Translations under genes and position numbers: made by a program
Shown: piece by piece, positions 16,921 through 26,109 of the stretch
Position numbering within the stretch: the stretch's first letter is position 1
How the letters are laid out: every line of letters begins with the position of its first letter
Source of the DNA: Fusibacter_C sp942493125
GTDB taxonomy: Bacteria; Bacillota; Clostridia; Peptostreptococcales; Acidaminobacteraceae
Length of the DNA stretch: 64,000 nt
Assembly (NCBI GenBank): GCA_942493125.1
Contig: OW818667.1
Location: forward strand, 992,001-1,056,000
Direction of reading: 5' to 3'
The notes under the pieces: model-generated
The model's input: only the letters and a program-made list of their open reading frames with translations
The model's database searches: none
What the model was told of the DNA's origin: nothing

Positions 16921-18153
16921 TTAAATTTTTTTAACGAAGTATTTCTTATATTTTTCTACGTATCCGTGGTAGTAGCGATAGACTCTTAGATTTCTACGCA
17001 ACCCCCCATCTTTTGAGTAATAGAGCGTCGTGCTGACATTCTGCGTCATAACCAATTGCTCAACGCGTTTCAATAATTTTTTATCCGTTAAATATTTCAT
17101 TAGGAGACGGCTTGGAATGCCCAACCATAAATGTGGTTTATCCGCGTAGACGGTTTCAAAAGGTGTTTCATATACAAAAGCATCCACGAGATAAGCCGCC
17201 TGATTATAACCGCTGCCCGTGACAAAGAAACTGCTGCGTCCTTGTCTGAGATTGATCTCGAATACTTTGAATTTACCTGTAGTCGCATCGTACTTCATGT
17301 CAAAATTTGAAAACCCAACATAGCCGATGCCTTCGAGGAACCTTTTGTATTCCTCAAAGATCGCCGTATCGTAAGCGTCGATAATTGCGGTGTAATTGCC
17401 AACCAGTGTTGGTGTACAGTCTTCCAAAAGCGGTTGCCCGAGACACATGAGCTTCACTTTGCCATCTGGTCCCGAAACGCAGTTGAGAACGCGCATCGAT
17501 GTATCATCGCCAGCGATATATTCCTGTAAAATCAAAGCTTTATCATAAGTGGATTTATAAATTGTAAGAATGGTTCCCTTAAGTTTTTCTGGCGTATCAA
17601 TAATATAGGCTTTCTGCTTCCCATCGAACGCCGCTTCGAAATAACGCATGCTGTCTGAAGGCTTCAAAACGAGCGGATACCCAAACGGAAGTTCAGATAC
17701 AATCGCATCGAGGTTTCCAAGATCTACTGGCGTGATGACGCGCGTCGTCGGATAACTCAGACCGTGTTTTTCACAGACTTCGTAGAAGCCTTCTTTTGAG
17801 TTTAGCGTATGCATCAATTCGGCATCGATAAAAGGTACGATAAATTCTTGGGATAATGCTTCTTTGTTGTTTACGATCAGTTCAACATAGCCATCACTAC
17901 TCGCGATGAGTATGAGGTGCTTGTAAGTCGCCTTGAGTTCTGAAGCAAGTGCAAGAAGATGCTTTGAAAATTTATCGGGATTTGAAAACTCTGGGATGAT
18001 CTTTACTGCTAAAATCTTAGACCCTGAAGTGGTGAATAATTCGCCTTGACCCACGACTAAACTTTTGATCCCATATGCCATGTGAAACGCTTTTGCCATA
18101 CCGTAGGCATTGCTGTCCGTACCGAGTATAATTGGTAAAAAGTCGTGTTTCAT
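16921..18153 (-). CDS. ATP-grasp ligase, candidate D-aspartate ligase
   Basis: The protein has 410 residues from the ATG at 18153 (GGGAGG upstream); the GTG at 18165 overlaps that RBS and is rejected. It has an N-terminal pre-ATP-grasp Rossmann-like part (IILGTDSNAYGMAKAFH), then ATP-grasp with the lysine in YPLVLKPSDSMRYFEAAFDGK, LQEYIAGDDTSMRV, and the metal-binding EINLRQGRSSFFVTGSGYN. Length and layout match carboxylate-amine ligases such as Enterococcus faecium D-aspartate ligase (Aslfm), which joins D-Asp to the side-chain amine of the stem-peptide diamino acid. Neighbours that would make (racemase) and amidate (AsnB-like) D-Asp support this. The activity is inferred from context; another amino acid is possible. 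Confidence 0.75.
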   Translation of the reverse strand: MKHDFLPIILGTDSNAYGMAKAFHMAYGIKSLVVGQGELFTTSGSKILAVKIIPEFSNPDKFSKHLLALASELKATYKHLILIASSDGYVELIVNNKEALSQEFIVPFIDAELMHTLNSKEGFYEVCEKHGLSYPTTRVITPVDLGNLDAIVSELPFGYPLVLKPSDSMRYFEAAFDGKQKAYIIDTPEKLKGTILTIYKSTYDKALILQEYIAGDDTSMRVLNCVSGPDGKVKLMCLGQPLLEDCTPTLVGNYTAIIDAYDTAIFEEYKRFLEGIGYVGFSNFDMKYDATTGKFKVFEINLRQGRSSFFVTGSGYNQAAYLVDAFVYETPFETVYADKPHLWLGIPSRLLMKYLTDKKLLKRVEQLVMTQNVSTTLYYSKDGGLRRNLRVYRYYHGYVEKYKKYFVKKI

Positions 18154-18175
18154 ATGTCCTCCCACTTATTGATCT

Positions 18176-20023
18176 CTATTTTGATTCTCCAAAGAACTGA
18201 TTGTGCCAAATTAAAAATACGTAAACCGTCCAAACGTATCTCGCATAGTTTTTTATGCCTTTATAATGCGAGTCAAGATAATGGAGCAAGAGTTTTTGAT
18301 CAAAGAACTCGCCCGTTTTTGGGTTTTCAAATTCTTTTCGAATCATATTGTAGTACTTTTCTTCTTTCATCCAATATTTGATCGGCACTGGGAATCCGAG
18401 TTTTGGTCGTTTAGCCCATGCTTCAGGAAGCATTTCATTTGCCGCAACACGGAGTGCATACTTGGTATTCTCTTTATTGACGCGCTGTTTACTTGGTAGT
18501 GTCGCAGCGAGCTTCATCACTTCTTTGTCGAGGAATGGTACGCGCAGTTCGAGCGAATGTGCCATGCTCATTTTATCTGCCTTTAACAATATATCACCAG
18601 GCAGCCATAGATTGAGATCCAAGTACTGCATCTTAGTGAGGTCGTCTTCATTTTTAACTTTGTCGTAGACAGCCTTTGTGATGCTTCTTACACTTGGTCC
18701 ATTTTGATAAGCTGGTTTTAACACGGCAAGTGCATCTGCTTCGTCAAAGACTTTGGCTTCACCAATGAATTTTTCTTCCACCGGAACGCCACCTCTCACG
18801 ATAAAGTTGGTGACTTTGTTCTTCGGCAAACCCTTTGCCGCACTTGAAAGTGCATGACGGATGCCAAATGGTATTTTTTCATAAGCATCTATCGCTGGTG
18901 AATTTTGATACCATGGGTAACCTCCAAAAATCTCGTCAGCGCCTTCTCCAGAAAGCACCACCGTTACATGCTCGCGTGCAAGTTCAGCTAAGAAATAAAG
19001 CGGTACAGAGGATGGATTCGATTGCGGTTCATCCATGTGATATTGAATAATCGGAAGGGCATCGAAACACTCATCCGCTGTGATGATTTTTTTGTGGTTT
19101 TCTATGCCAAGAAGTTCTGAAAGCTCTTCTGCCAAATGGGTTTCATTGAACATGGCCTCATATTCTTGAAAGCCGACTGAAAACGTCTTATTCGGCTTGA
19201 GTAGTGCTGTGATATAGCTTGAATCCACACCACCAGAAAGGAATGAACCCACTTTAACGTCGCTGATCTTGTGATACTCGACGGACTCTTTGAGTATTTT
19301 TTTGATCTGCTCGACATTGGTTTTGAGGTCGTTCTTTTCTACCTTGAATTCAGTGTGCCAGTACGGTACTGTCTTCAAAGTGTCATTTTCAAACATGAGA
19401 TAATGTGCGGGTTTAAGTTTGTAGACGCCTTTGAAAAACGTCTCTTCCATCGAAGAATACTGGAAAGTCAGATAAGGTCTAAGCGCATCTTTGTTGAGTT
19501 CTTTATTGAAGTTTGGATTTTGTAAAAACGATTTGATTTCTGAACCGAAAAGGAGCGAGCCATCTTTCGTGTTTCGCGTATAATAAAGTGGTTTGATGCC
19601 AAAGTAATCCCTAGCAATAAACAAGCGTTTTTTCTGTGTATCCCAGATAGAAAAGGCAAACATGCCGCGCAGCTTACTTAAGATCTCAACGCCGTATTCT
19701 TCATAGCCGTGGATGATCACTTCACTATCCGTATGGCTGTGAAACTGATGACCCTTCGCCAACAAATCTTCCCTGAGCGCTTGATAATTGTAGATTTCGC
19801 CATTGAATACGAGGACGATATCCTCCTTTTCGTTGAACATCGGTTGTTTCGCAACTTCAGATAAGTCGATGATACTCAACCGCCTGAAGCCTAAAGATAT
19901 TTTATCATCACTGTAAATGCCATCGCTGTCAGGTCCACGATGCTTGATGGCATCAGTCATCTTTCTTATGATTTGCCCGTCGTCATTGTTTTCGACGTGG
20001 GTATAACCGACGAATCCACACAT
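18176..20023 (-). CDS. asnB: Asparagine synthase (glutamine-hydrolysing) family protein
   Basis: A 615-residue AsnB-type enzyme. Cys2 is the glutaminase nucleophile (MCGFVGY), with RRLSIIDLS, FNGEIYNY and the DSE motif in the class II amidotransferase domain (1 to about 210). The synthetase domain has the PP-loop SFLSGGVDSSYI (about 260-272), GEGADEIFGGY and the C-terminal KADKMSMAHSLELRVPFLD. It could make free L-Asn. In lactic acid bacteria, however, AsnB paralogues amidate cell-wall residues (AsnH amidates the D-Asp bridge of Lactococcus). Its place between murE and the ATP-grasp ligase, 12-22 bp from each, favours a cell-wall amidation role here. Confidence 0.9.
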   Translation of the reverse strand: MCGFVGYTHVENNDDGQIIRKMTDAIKHRGPDSDGIYSDDKISLGFRRLSIIDLSEVAKQPMFNEKEDIVLVFNGEIYNYQALREDLLAKGHQFHSHTDSEVIIHGYEEYGVEILSKLRGMFAFSIWDTQKKRLFIARDYFGIKPLYYTRNTKDGSLLFGSEIKSFLQNPNFNKELNKDALRPYLTFQYSSMEETFFKGVYKLKPAHYLMFENDTLKTVPYWHTEFKVEKNDLKTNVEQIKKILKESVEYHKISDVKVGSFLSGGVDSSYITALLKPNKTFSVGFQEYEAMFNETHLAEELSELLGIENHKKIITADECFDALPIIQYHMDEPQSNPSSVPLYFLAELAREHVTVVLSGEGADEIFGGYPWYQNSPAIDAYEKIPFGIRHALSSAAKGLPKNKVTNFIVRGGVPVEEKFIGEAKVFDEADALAVLKPAYQNGPSVRSITKAVYDKVKNEDDLTKMQYLDLNLWLPGDILLKADKMSMAHSLELRVPFLDKEVMKLAATLPSKQRVNKENTKYALRVAANEMLPEAWAKRPKLGFPVPIKYWMKEEKYYNMIRKEFENPKTGEFFDQKLLLHYLDSHYKGIKNYARYVWTVYVFLIWHNQFFGESK

Positions 20024-20035
20024 ATTTTCACCTTC

Positions 20036-21517
20036 CTATTGCTTCATATTGATTTGTCTCATTTTATTTAAGACGATTTCCGTTTCATTGAAAGGCACTT
20101 CCACTTTCCCAATGACTTGAGCCGTTTCATGGCCTTTACCAGATATCAGTAGGACATCCCCATCACTTAATGCTTCAAGCGCGCGTTCGATTGCCTCTTG
20201 TCTGTCAACGATCGCCACATATTGACCATTTTCCGATTCTACTGCCTTCACAACATCTGCTATGATGGCATTTGGATCTTGTTCTTTTGGGTTGTCAGAC
20301 GTCACAAAGCAAAGGTCTGATTTGAGCGCTGCCACTTTTCCCATGGCAATGCGTTTGTCGATGCCAAGTGCACCAGGTGCTGCATAAACACCGAAAACGA
20401 GTAACAACCTGCCCCTTGTGAAAGGTCTTAGTGCATCCAGTGCTTTTTCAAGGCCATCCTCAGTATGCGCAAAATCGATGACGACTCTGCGCATTTTATC
20501 TTCGTACACCGTCTCAAATCGCCCCTTGACGCCCTTTAACGCATCTATGCCCGTAGCGATGTCCTCAAGGGTAAAGCTTTCAGAAACGCCCCAAGCGACA
20601 ACTGCGAGCGAATTATAGATATAGATTTCACCAGGGATGTTGACGCGTATTTTTATCTCACCAACAGGTGTGACGGCGGTATAAATAGAATGATCGGCAC
20701 CGTAGACGATATCGGTTGCATATACATCTGAGCGGTTTGTCAATCCATACGTCAAAGTCATCTCTTGACCACGTTCTCTTAAGCGATCTACCAGTAGCTT
20801 GCCATAGGCATCATCGTCATTGATGATATTCGCATGAAGTGTCATATCAAACAGCTTAGCTTTTGCCTCAAAATAATGTGCCATATCTTTATGAAGCTCT
20901 AGATGATCTGGTGTCAGATTGGTGAAGATGCCAGATTTAAAATTGCAAAATGCCACGCGATTCAAATCCAGTGCATGTGAAGAAACCTCCATGAGGCAGT
21001 AATCCACCGATTCATTGACCATCTCGTCACATATTCTTTGAAGGGTGAGCGATTCTGGCGTCGTGTTTGGCGTTTCAATTTTGCGTTCGCCAATCAAAGT
21101 GCCCATTGTACCGATCACACCTGTTTTCTTCTTTTGTCTATCGAGCAACACTTTTATGAAATAACTGATGGACGTCTTGCCGTTAGTACCTGTGATACCA
21201 ACTAAGTTCAATCTACGTGTAGGATTATGATAAAAATTTGATGACACACAAGCTAGAGCCAATCTCGAATTTTCTACTTTGATGTAAGTCACGTCCGATT
21301 GGATGTCGACATCCTTTTCTACGATGATGGCAACAGCGCCACCTTCTATTGCCTTGTTTATATACTGATGTCCATCCGTCGCAAATCCTGAAATTGCTAC
21401 GAAAAGTGACTTATTTAGCGCTTCTCTCGAGTCAAATGCGATGCTTTCGATCTCGAGGTTGTCATCGCCTTTGATGATTTTATAATCCAATCCTTCTAAG
21501 CAAGAAGAAAGTAACAT
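20036..21517 (-). CDS. murE: MurE-type Mur ligase, atypical specificity region
   Basis: A 493-residue Mur ligase adding the third residue to UDP-MurNAc-L-Ala-D-Glu. It has an N-terminal UDP-binding domain (DSREALNKSLFVAISG), the ATP loop GTNGKT (110-115), the carbamylated-Lys region LTPDHLELHKDMAHYFEAK (about 201-219) and the C-terminal domain with DFAHTEDGLEKAL. The specificity motif is DNPK (408-411): close to DNPR of diaminopimelate enzymes but not identical, and unlike DNPA of S. aureus lysine enzymes. The usual FGCGGDRD-GKR segment is replaced by FGVYAAPGALGIDKR. Either the third residue is unusual or this is a MurE paralogue. It is the first gene of the run, with RBS GGGAGG. Confidence 0.85.
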   Translation of the reverse strand: MLLSSCLEGLDYKIIKGDDNLEIESIAFDSREALNKSLFVAISGFATDGHQYINKAIEGGAVAIIVEKDVDIQSDVTYIKVENSRLALACVSSNFYHNPTRRLNLVGITGTNGKTSISYFIKVLLDRQKKKTGVIGTMGTLIGERKIETPNTTPESLTLQRICDEMVNESVDYCLMEVSSHALDLNRVAFCNFKSGIFTNLTPDHLELHKDMAHYFEAKAKLFDMTLHANIINDDDAYGKLLVDRLRERGQEMTLTYGLTNRSDVYATDIVYGADHSIYTAVTPVGEIKIRVNIPGEIYIYNSLAVVAWGVSESFTLEDIATGIDALKGVKGRFETVYEDKMRRVVIDFAHTEDGLEKALDALRPFTRGRLLLVFGVYAAPGALGIDKRIAMGKVAALKSDLCFVTSDNPKEQDPNAIIADVVKAVESENGQYVAIVDRQEAIERALEALSDGDVLLISGKGHETAQVIGKVEVPFNETEIVLNKMRQINMKQ

Positions 21518-21662
21518 ATGTGCCTCCCGTGACGATTGTCATCGATAATCAATACCTATATATTGTCATAGGTGCCCTGAAATTGCAAGTAAAAATAAAT
21601 GAAACACCTATTCAAAAAAAAGCTGAAGCGTGGTAAAATGAAGGTGTCGCAGGAGGTGTGCT

Positions 21663-22526
21663 ATGGATGTTAATGACAAAGTCGCCATGTACTGGCGCTT
21701 AGAAGAAAACGGTTCTGTCCTATGTGAATTATGTCCCCATTATTGTAAGATCAAGTCAGGTCAAAGGGGATTATGTAAAGTGCGTTATAACGCTGAAGGT
21801 GTTCTTTACTCAGCCAATTATGGAAAAATTGTCTCTTATGCTTACGACCCTATTGAAAAGAAACCACTCAACTACTTTTGTCCAGGCACGACCATTTTTT
21901 CGATCGGTACATTTGGGTGCAATCTCACCTGTAAATTCTGTCAAAATCACGAATTAGTCGCTTTTGATGGACCCGTCGCCGCTGCCAATGATGATCAAGT
22001 CCTTGAACTTGCCTCTCAAAATGGTTCGATCGGCATCGCATTTACTTACAATGAACCTACGGTTTGGTACGAATACGTTCTCGATATGAGCAAAAAAGCA
22101 CATGTGTTAGGCCTTAAAACAGTGCTTGTCACCAATGGTTATATCAATGAATCCCCACTCCTTGAACTTTTGCCATATATTGACGCTATGAACATAGACC
22201 TAAAAAGCATGACAGACGGTTTTTATAAAGCCATCTGTGGTGGTACGCTTTCTCCGGTTTTAAAAACCATCGAAACATGTGCGAAGCAGACGCATGTTGA
22301 AGTCACCAATTTATTGATCGACGGACTCAATGCGAATCACGACGAGTTAGAAGCTATGTGCAGCTGGCTTGCTTCAATCGATCCCAATATCCCCCTTCAC
22401 ATAAGCCGCTATTTTCCAGCGTACTTACTCGACGTCCCAAAAACAAGGCTTGAAACCCTTGAAATTGCACGTAATATCGCTGAAAAATACCTGAAAAACG
22501 TCTCAATCGGCAATGCGTTCCTTTAA
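21663..22526 (+). CDS. amrS: AmmeMemoRadiSam system radical SAM enzyme
   Basis: A 287-residue radical SAM protein of the AmrS/PflA-like group. The radical SAM cluster is C86-x3-C90-x2-C93 (FGCNLTCKFCQN). An additional N-terminal cysteine set (Cys21, 24, 28, 38 in CELCPHYCKIKSGQRGLCKV) is characteristic of the family, as are YDPIEKKPLNYFCPG and FTYNEPTVWYEY. AmrS is genetically associated with MEMO and AMMECR1 domain proteins, but neither partner lies beside it. The function in bacteria is not established, though a modification or maturation role is assumed. RBS GGAGG. It is divergent from murE and followed by a terminator. Confidence 0.9.
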   Translation: MDVNDKVAMYWRLEENGSVLCELCPHYCKIKSGQRGLCKVRYNAEGVLYSANYGKIVSYAYDPIEKKPLNYFCPGTTIFSIGTFGCNLTCKFCQNHELVAFDGPVAAANDDQVLELASQNGSIGIAFTYNEPTVWYEYVLDMSKKAHVLGLKTVLVTNGYINESPLLELLPYIDAMNIDLKSMTDGFYKAICGGTLSPVLKTIETCAKQTHVEVTNLLIDGLNANHDELEAMCSWLASIDPNIPLHISRYFPAYLLDVPKTRLETLEIARNIAEKYLKNVSIGNAFL

Positions 22527-22557
22527 GTATGTTTAGAATTTTTATTTCTAATAAATC

Positions 22558-22612
22558 AAGGCTGACTCAACACGGAAATCAAGTGATTCCACGATTGAGA
22601 CAGCCTTTTTTT
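22558..22612 (+). terminator. Intrinsic terminator after amrS
   Basis: AAGGCTGACTCAA (22558-22570) pairs with TTGAGACAGCCTT (22595-22607) except for one A/A mismatch. An inner GGAAATCA/TGATTCC helix is present, followed by a T run. Confidence 0.85.
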
Positions 22613-22639
22613 GTTTTCTATTATTTATTTAAATCTCTA

Positions 22640-23866
22640 TTATTTTTTCAAGATTGGTTCAACCATAGGCGATCTCAGTCTAGCACCTGGGTTAAAGCCG
22701 CTTCCGATAAGTGGTTTTGCATATTTGATAAACGCTTCAGTGACATTGTTACCCGCTTCATTCATGAACTCAGCTGGCATATGCTTTGTAAGCGCAGCGA
22801 TTTCTTTGAGGTCGACAAGTCTGAAATCAACTGCGTAATCGCCAGTTCTCTCCATGACTACTGAGCCGTCTTTGTTGTCAATGAGTGCGAATTGAACCGC
22901 TTTCTCAGCAACTTCTCTCGCTTCCTTTTGATCCACATCAGACACACATCCAAGGAAAGAGCGTTGCATATAGCCTAAAGTATCTGCACGAACTCTGCCA
23001 ATGCCGAGCTTCGCTTTTACTTCAGCAACGAGTAAATCGCCAAGGGCACCTGTTCCTGATAACTGAACATTACCGTGAGCGTCTTTTTCGATGTTGTCTT
23101 GTAATTTAGTGATAATCGCTTGACCATGTTCATCCTGAATACCTTCCGATACAGCTACGATACATCTGCCATACTTCGCATAAGTCGCTTTTACATCTTC
23201 AAGGAAATTCTCAATGATAAATGGTTTTTCAGGGAAGTAGATGAGGTGTGGACCGTCATCTTCATAGACTTTACCAAGTGCTGCTGCACCTGTTAAAAAG
23301 CCTGCATGTCTGCCCATGATAACGCCGATATAAACGCCTTCAAGTGCTCTGTTGTCGTAGTTGATGCCAGCAAATGCAGATGCAACATATCTCGCTGCAG
23401 AACCGAAACCAGGTGTATGATCGTTGATCACGAGGTCATTATCTACCGTTTTAGGAATATGAACCGCTCTAAATTCATAATTTTGTCTCTTTGCTTCTTC
23501 ATTGACGATTCTAACTGTATCTGATGAATCATTACCGCCAATATAGAAGAAGAAACGAATGTTATGTGCTTTCATTGATTCGAACATTTTTGCACAGAAT
23601 TCAGCAGTCGGTTTAACGCGTGTTGACATGAGTGCAGAAGATGGTGTTGCTGCAACCGCTTCAAGGTTAGCAACAGTTTCTCTTGTCAAATCCATAAATT
23701 CTTCGTTTACGATGCCTTCAACGCCATGAACTGCGCCATAGATTCTTTCTACTTGTGGGTATTTTTTTGCTTCAAGTACGACACCAACCATTGATTGGTT
23801 GATTACTGCTGTTGGTCCGCCCCCTTGAGCGACCAGTAAGTTGCCTCTTAATACATTCGTATTCAT
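22640..23866 (-). CDS. pfp: Pyrophosphate-dependent 6-phosphofructokinase
   Basis: 408 residues. The ATG at 23866 is used because the ATG at 23869 is only two bases from AGGAGG. It has the phosphofructokinase fold with VAQGGGPTAVINQS, YIGGNDSSDT (about 109-117) and PKTVDNDL (138-145). The Lys in PKTVDND in place of the Gly of ATP enzymes, and GGND in place of GGDG, mark a PPi-dependent enzyme. It interconverts fructose 6-phosphate and fructose 1,6-bisphosphate reversibly with PPi, which saves ATP in anaerobic glycolysis. It lies 9 bp after the M32 carboxypeptidase gene and is probably co-transcribed. Confidence 0.93.
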   Translation of the reverse strand: MNTNVLRGNLLVAQGGGPTAVINQSMVGVVLEAKKYPQVERIYGAVHGVEGIVNEEFMDLTRETVANLEAVAATPSSALMSTRVKPTAEFCAKMFESMKAHNIRFFFYIGGNDSSDTVRIVNEEAKRQNYEFRAVHIPKTVDNDLVINDHTPGFGSAARYVASAFAGINYDNRALEGVYIGVIMGRHAGFLTGAAALGKVYEDDGPHLIYFPEKPFIIENFLEDVKATYAKYGRCIVAVSEGIQDEHGQAIITKLQDNIEKDAHGNVQLSGTGALGDLLVAEVKAKLGIGRVRADTLGYMQRSFLGCVSDVDQKEAREVAEKAVQFALIDNKDGSVVMERTGDYAVDFRLVDLKEIAALTKHMPAEFMNEAGNNVTEAFIKYAKPLIGSGFNPGARLRSPMVEPILKK

Positions 23867-23875
23867 CATTGCCTC

Positions 23876-25384
23876 CTAAGATAGACCATAAAGCTTTGTA
23901 TATTTCGCTTCTAGATAGTCACAGTAATATTTTGAATTCAATCGCTCACCTGTAATGTTTTCGATGAGTTCGTTTGGCTTTATAAGTGCACCATATTGAT
24001 GTACCTTTTCGTTTAGCCATTTTGTCAACGGTTCAAAGTTTCCACTGCCTAAGCATTCATCAAGGTCAATTGTTTTCGACATGTGATGCGCGAGTTGGGC
24101 AGCATAGGCACTGCCGAGTGCATAGGTAGGGAAATAGCCGAATAGACCTTCAGACCAATGGACATCTTGTAAGACGCCTCTTGCATCGTCTGGCGGCGTA
24201 ATGCCCAGGTAATCGTGAACCTTTTGATTCCACACAGCTGGTAAATCTTCCACTTTAATGCTACCATCAATCAGCCCAAGTTCAATCTCGTATCGCAACA
24301 TAATATGAAGCGAGTATGTGAGTTCGTCTGCCTCGATGCGAATCAATGACGGTTCGACGCGGTTAATCGCTTCATTGAAACAATCAAATGTGACATCTGA
24401 CAGCTGCTCAGGGAACTGTTCATCGAGTTTCGCTTTAAAGAATTTTAAAAACGACTCGCTCTTGCAAAAGTTGTTTTCATAAATTCTAGACTGTGACTCG
24501 TGAATTCCGTTTGAAGTGCCTTGTGCCAGTATTGTCCCTTGAAGCTTTTTGTCAATATTCTGCTCGTATATGGCATGGCCACCTTCGTGCGCCGTGCTGA
24601 ACAAGGCAGAAGCAAAATCGTCTTCATAGTAGTGCGTCGTCAAGCGTACGTCATCGATATCGACACCCATGGTAAATGGGTGCACGCTTTCCTTAAGCTG
24701 TCCTCTTTCGAGGTCAAACCCCATCCATCCCAAAAGTTCTCTAGACACTTTGTCTTGCAGGTCTTTTGGATAATGTCTGGTTAAGAACCCAGTATCGATC
24801 GGCTTTTGTTTGTCTGCTATCTTTTTTAACAACGGCACGATACGTGCTCGGAGTTCATCAAAAAAGACATTGAGCTGATCAACTGTCATGCCATCTTCAA
24901 AATCGTCGATGTACAGGTTGTAAGGATGTCCTTCATAGCCTCTATATTCTGCGAATTTAAGGAGATAATCTATCACCTCAGTCAAGTACGGTTTAAACAT
25001 TTCAAAATCCGACTTTTCCTTGGAATCTTCCCAGACCATTGCTGATTTGGAGATGAGCACGTTATATTTTTGGTAGTCATCCAGTGGTATCTTTGTCATT
25101 TTATCATATTCTTTTTTGGAGTCAACGACCATTGTTCTGTCAACTGCATCGAGTGCGTCCAAATTTTCCAATAAACAGTTAAGATCTGCTTCCATTTCAG
25201 GGTTGACGAGCAACTTGTGTTGAAAACCGCTGAGTACACCAACCGCTTTGCTTCTAGCATCTGAGCCGCTCTTTGGCGCTCCTGTTGAGGCGTCCCAGAA
25301 GAGCATAGAAGTCGAATAGCCTAACGCTGTGATTTTTTGCTGTGTTTCTTTAAAACGATTTAAAGCGTCTTCGAATTTTACCAT
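23876..25384 (-). CDS. M32 family metallocarboxypeptidase (thermostable carboxypeptidase 1 type)
   Basis: 502 residues, the usual M32 length, all-helical and without a signal peptide, hence cytoplasmic. The zinc motif HEGGH is at 266-270 (TAHEGGHAIYEQN), with the downstream Glu in GIHESQSRIYEN and the family motifs TTHYYEDDF and RIEADELTYSLHIMLRYEIE. It removes C-terminal amino acids from peptides. It is first in a two-gene unit with pfp, with RBS GAGGAGA. There is a 110-bp AT-rich gap to the divergent SEC-C gene. Confidence 0.93.
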   Translation of the reverse strand: MVKFEDALNRFKETQQKITALGYSTSMLFWDASTGAPKSGSDARSKAVGVLSGFQHKLLVNPEMEADLNCLLENLDALDAVDRTMVVDSKKEYDKMTKIPLDDYQKYNVLISKSAMVWEDSKEKSDFEMFKPYLTEVIDYLLKFAEYRGYEGHPYNLYIDDFEDGMTVDQLNVFFDELRARIVPLLKKIADKQKPIDTGFLTRHYPKDLQDKVSRELLGWMGFDLERGQLKESVHPFTMGVDIDDVRLTTHYYEDDFASALFSTAHEGGHAIYEQNIDKKLQGTILAQGTSNGIHESQSRIYENNFCKSESFLKFFKAKLDEQFPEQLSDVTFDCFNEAINRVEPSLIRIEADELTYSLHIMLRYEIELGLIDGSIKVEDLPAVWNQKVHDYLGITPPDDARGVLQDVHWSEGLFGYFPTYALGSAYAAQLAHHMSKTIDLDECLGSGNFEPLTKWLNEKVHQYGALIKPNELIENITGERLNSKYYCDYLEAKYTKLYGLS

Positions 25385-25539
25385 CGTTATATTCTCCTCT
25401 CAAAACTATATGATATTGAATCGCGACATTCAAATTTCAATATTACTAGTACTCTAAGATTATAACAAAAAAATATTAGAGTTGAAACCTTTAAGTGAGT
25501 GTGATAGACTTTTATTTGAATTTTACAAGGAGGGCAAAC

Positions 25540-26064
25540 ATGTCTTTATTCGAACAATGGAACGCGATCCTCGAAGGTAAAGGATTAACACAAGCGCAAA
25601 CAGACGAATTTTGGAATGCTTATTTAGCGCATGAAAAAGTCATTTATGAAGATATTTTAGACAAAAAAGTGACGGACAATGTAGATAAAATAACTGGCAC
25701 ACTCAAAGCTTTCGGCGAACTTTACGAACTCGAGCCAATGCTCGCTATCGGCTTCATCGACGGCATTCATACTAGCCTAAAAGAAGAGATCGATCTTGAG
25801 TCAATCACTGAAGAAACAGAAATGGACTACACAATCGATTTCGAAAAACTCTATTACAACATGCACGTCGCAAAAGCGGAATGGCTTTACAACATTAAGG
25901 CATGGAGCGACATCTTGACTAAAGAGCAAATGAAAGAAATCAAGAAAAGCTACGTTGACACAGTGACGGTTAGAGTAGAAAACAAAATCGGTAGAAACGA
26001 TCCATGTCCATGTGGCAGTGGTAAAAAGTACAAAAAATGCTGCATCGATAAAGAAACGGCATAG
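25540..26064 (+). CDS. SEC-C motif protein of unknown function
   Basis: 174 residues from the ATG at 25540, which has AAGGAGG seven bases ahead; a GTG 45 bases upstream lacks an RBS. Residues 1-145 are helical and acidic and match no family I recognise. The C-terminus (about 150-172) is a SEC-C zinc motif, IGRNDPCPCGSGKKYKKCC, as found at the end of SecA and in many accessory proteins, where it binds zinc and often a ribosome or chaperone partner. No secretion gene is adjacent. It stands alone, divergent from the M32 gene, with its own terminator. Confidence 0.8.
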   Translation: MSLFEQWNAILEGKGLTQAQTDEFWNAYLAHEKVIYEDILDKKVTDNVDKITGTLKAFGELYELEPMLAIGFIDGIHTSLKEEIDLESITEETEMDYTIDFEKLYYNMHVAKAEWLYNIKAWSDILTKEQMKEIKKSYVDTVTVRVENKIGRNDPCPCGSGKKYKKCCIDKETA

Positions 26065-26070
26065 AATAGG

Positions 26071-26104
26071 AAAAGCTGATAATGAATGATTATCAGCTTT
26101 TTTT
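26071..26104 (+). terminator. Intrinsic terminator after the SEC-C gene
   Basis: A perfect 13-bp stem (AAAAGCTGATAAT with complement), 5-nt loop (GAATG) and seven T. It also lies at the 3' end of the convergent yhaM-like gene. Confidence 0.92.
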
Positions 26105-26109
26105 ATGCC

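Noticed and set aside
16921..18165. GTG start at 18165 for the ATP-grasp ligase
   Set aside because: The GTG overlaps the GGGAGG that serves the ATG at 18153.
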